Shown piece by piece: positions 49,714-49,846 of a DNA stretch of 49,846 bases. Made by a program: the position numbers and the translations under genes. Position 1 is the first letter of the stretch, and every line of letters starts with the position of its first letter. The stretch lies in assembly GCA_002840535.1 (NCBI GenBank), contig PHBH01000075.1, forward strand, positions 1 to 49,846, read 5' to 3'. The notes under the pieces were generated by a model that ran no database searches, had not been told where the DNA came from, and saw only the letters and a program-made list of their open reading frames with translations. The stretch is from Deltaproteobacteria bacterium HGW-Deltaproteobacteria-15. Lineage in GTDB: Bacteria > Desulfobacterota > DSM-4660 > Desulfatiglandales > HGW-15.

Positions 49714-49779
49714 AAGCACGAGACAGGAGTCAGCATAGCCGCTTGCCGAGGCCAGTTTTATCGAACGGGAAACTTTGCA

Positions 49780-49846
49780 GGGTGTCAGGTGTCAGGTTTC
49801 GGGTGTCAGCCCGGTTTTCCTGACACCTGAACACTGAAACCTGAAA
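49780..49846. repeat. GTGTCAGGT-type degenerate repeat with inverted arms
   Basis: ggtgtcaggtgtcaggtttc on the left is answered by cctgacacctgaacactgaa and acctgaaa on the right, in reverse complement, around about 20 nt. It runs to the window edge, so its full extent is unknown. Confidence 0.7.

Overview
The window looks like a chromosomal contig from an anaerobic, uncultivated deltaproteobacterium in the broad sense (Desulfobacterota, sulfate-reducing or syntrophic type). This is an inference from gene content: several CoA ligases, a molybdenum hydroxylase operon, TRAP transporters, a TauE/SafE exporter beside an SLC13 permease, and many stand-alone receiver proteins. I found no tRNA, rRNA, CRISPR array, transposase or phage gene.

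Layout. 0-10.5 kb is housekeeping: GTP cyclohydrolase FolE2, a frameshifted GxxExxY gene, a stand-alone AICAR transformylase, a small unknown protein, a lipoprotein, a plant-pathway-free hypothetical of 339 aa, glutamate racemase, a large endonuclease Q-like/UvrD helicase fusion and a membrane protein. 10.6-15.0 kb is an accessory cassette: two translationally linked P-loop ATPases (the second with 44-residue TPR-like repeats) behind a strong promoter with a palindromic operator, followed by scraps of what looks like a DNA methyltransferase. 15.1-19.0 kb carries an old-yellow-enzyme/universal-stress-protein fusion, CoaE and a CBS-domain protein.

19-36.5 kb is catabolic. It holds a TRAP cassette whose binding-protein gene is broken but whose permeases are intact, a receiver protein, an acyl-CoA ligase, an IclR regulator, an EntE-like ligase, a three-subunit molybdenum hydroxylase (hydroxybenzoyl-CoA reductase/xanthine dehydrogenase family) with a MoaD-like protein, a second TRAP binding protein that is intact but followed only by a scar of its permease gene, a PaaK-like ligase and a molybdopterin oxidoreductase. 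The likely theme is uptake, CoA activation and hydroxylation or dehydroxylation of an aromatic or other cyclic acid.

36.7-49.7 kb is one signalling and transport block: three receiver-only proteins, a TauE/SafE permease, a small membrane protein, an unusual PEP-synthase-like protein lacking the PEP-binding barrel, an SLC13 permease behind a good sigma-54 promoter match, then two paralogous sensor histidine kinases each followed by a receiver-only protein. No DNA-binding output domain is present in the block, so its output is probably protein-protein or acts on transport.

The most striking points are the complementary decay of the two TRAP cassettes, the receiver-only phosphorelay around anion transporters, the EndoQ-UvrD fusion ending in a clamp-binding-like motif, the operator-controlled ATPase pair, and the many small degenerate repeat families that fill the intergenic spaces.
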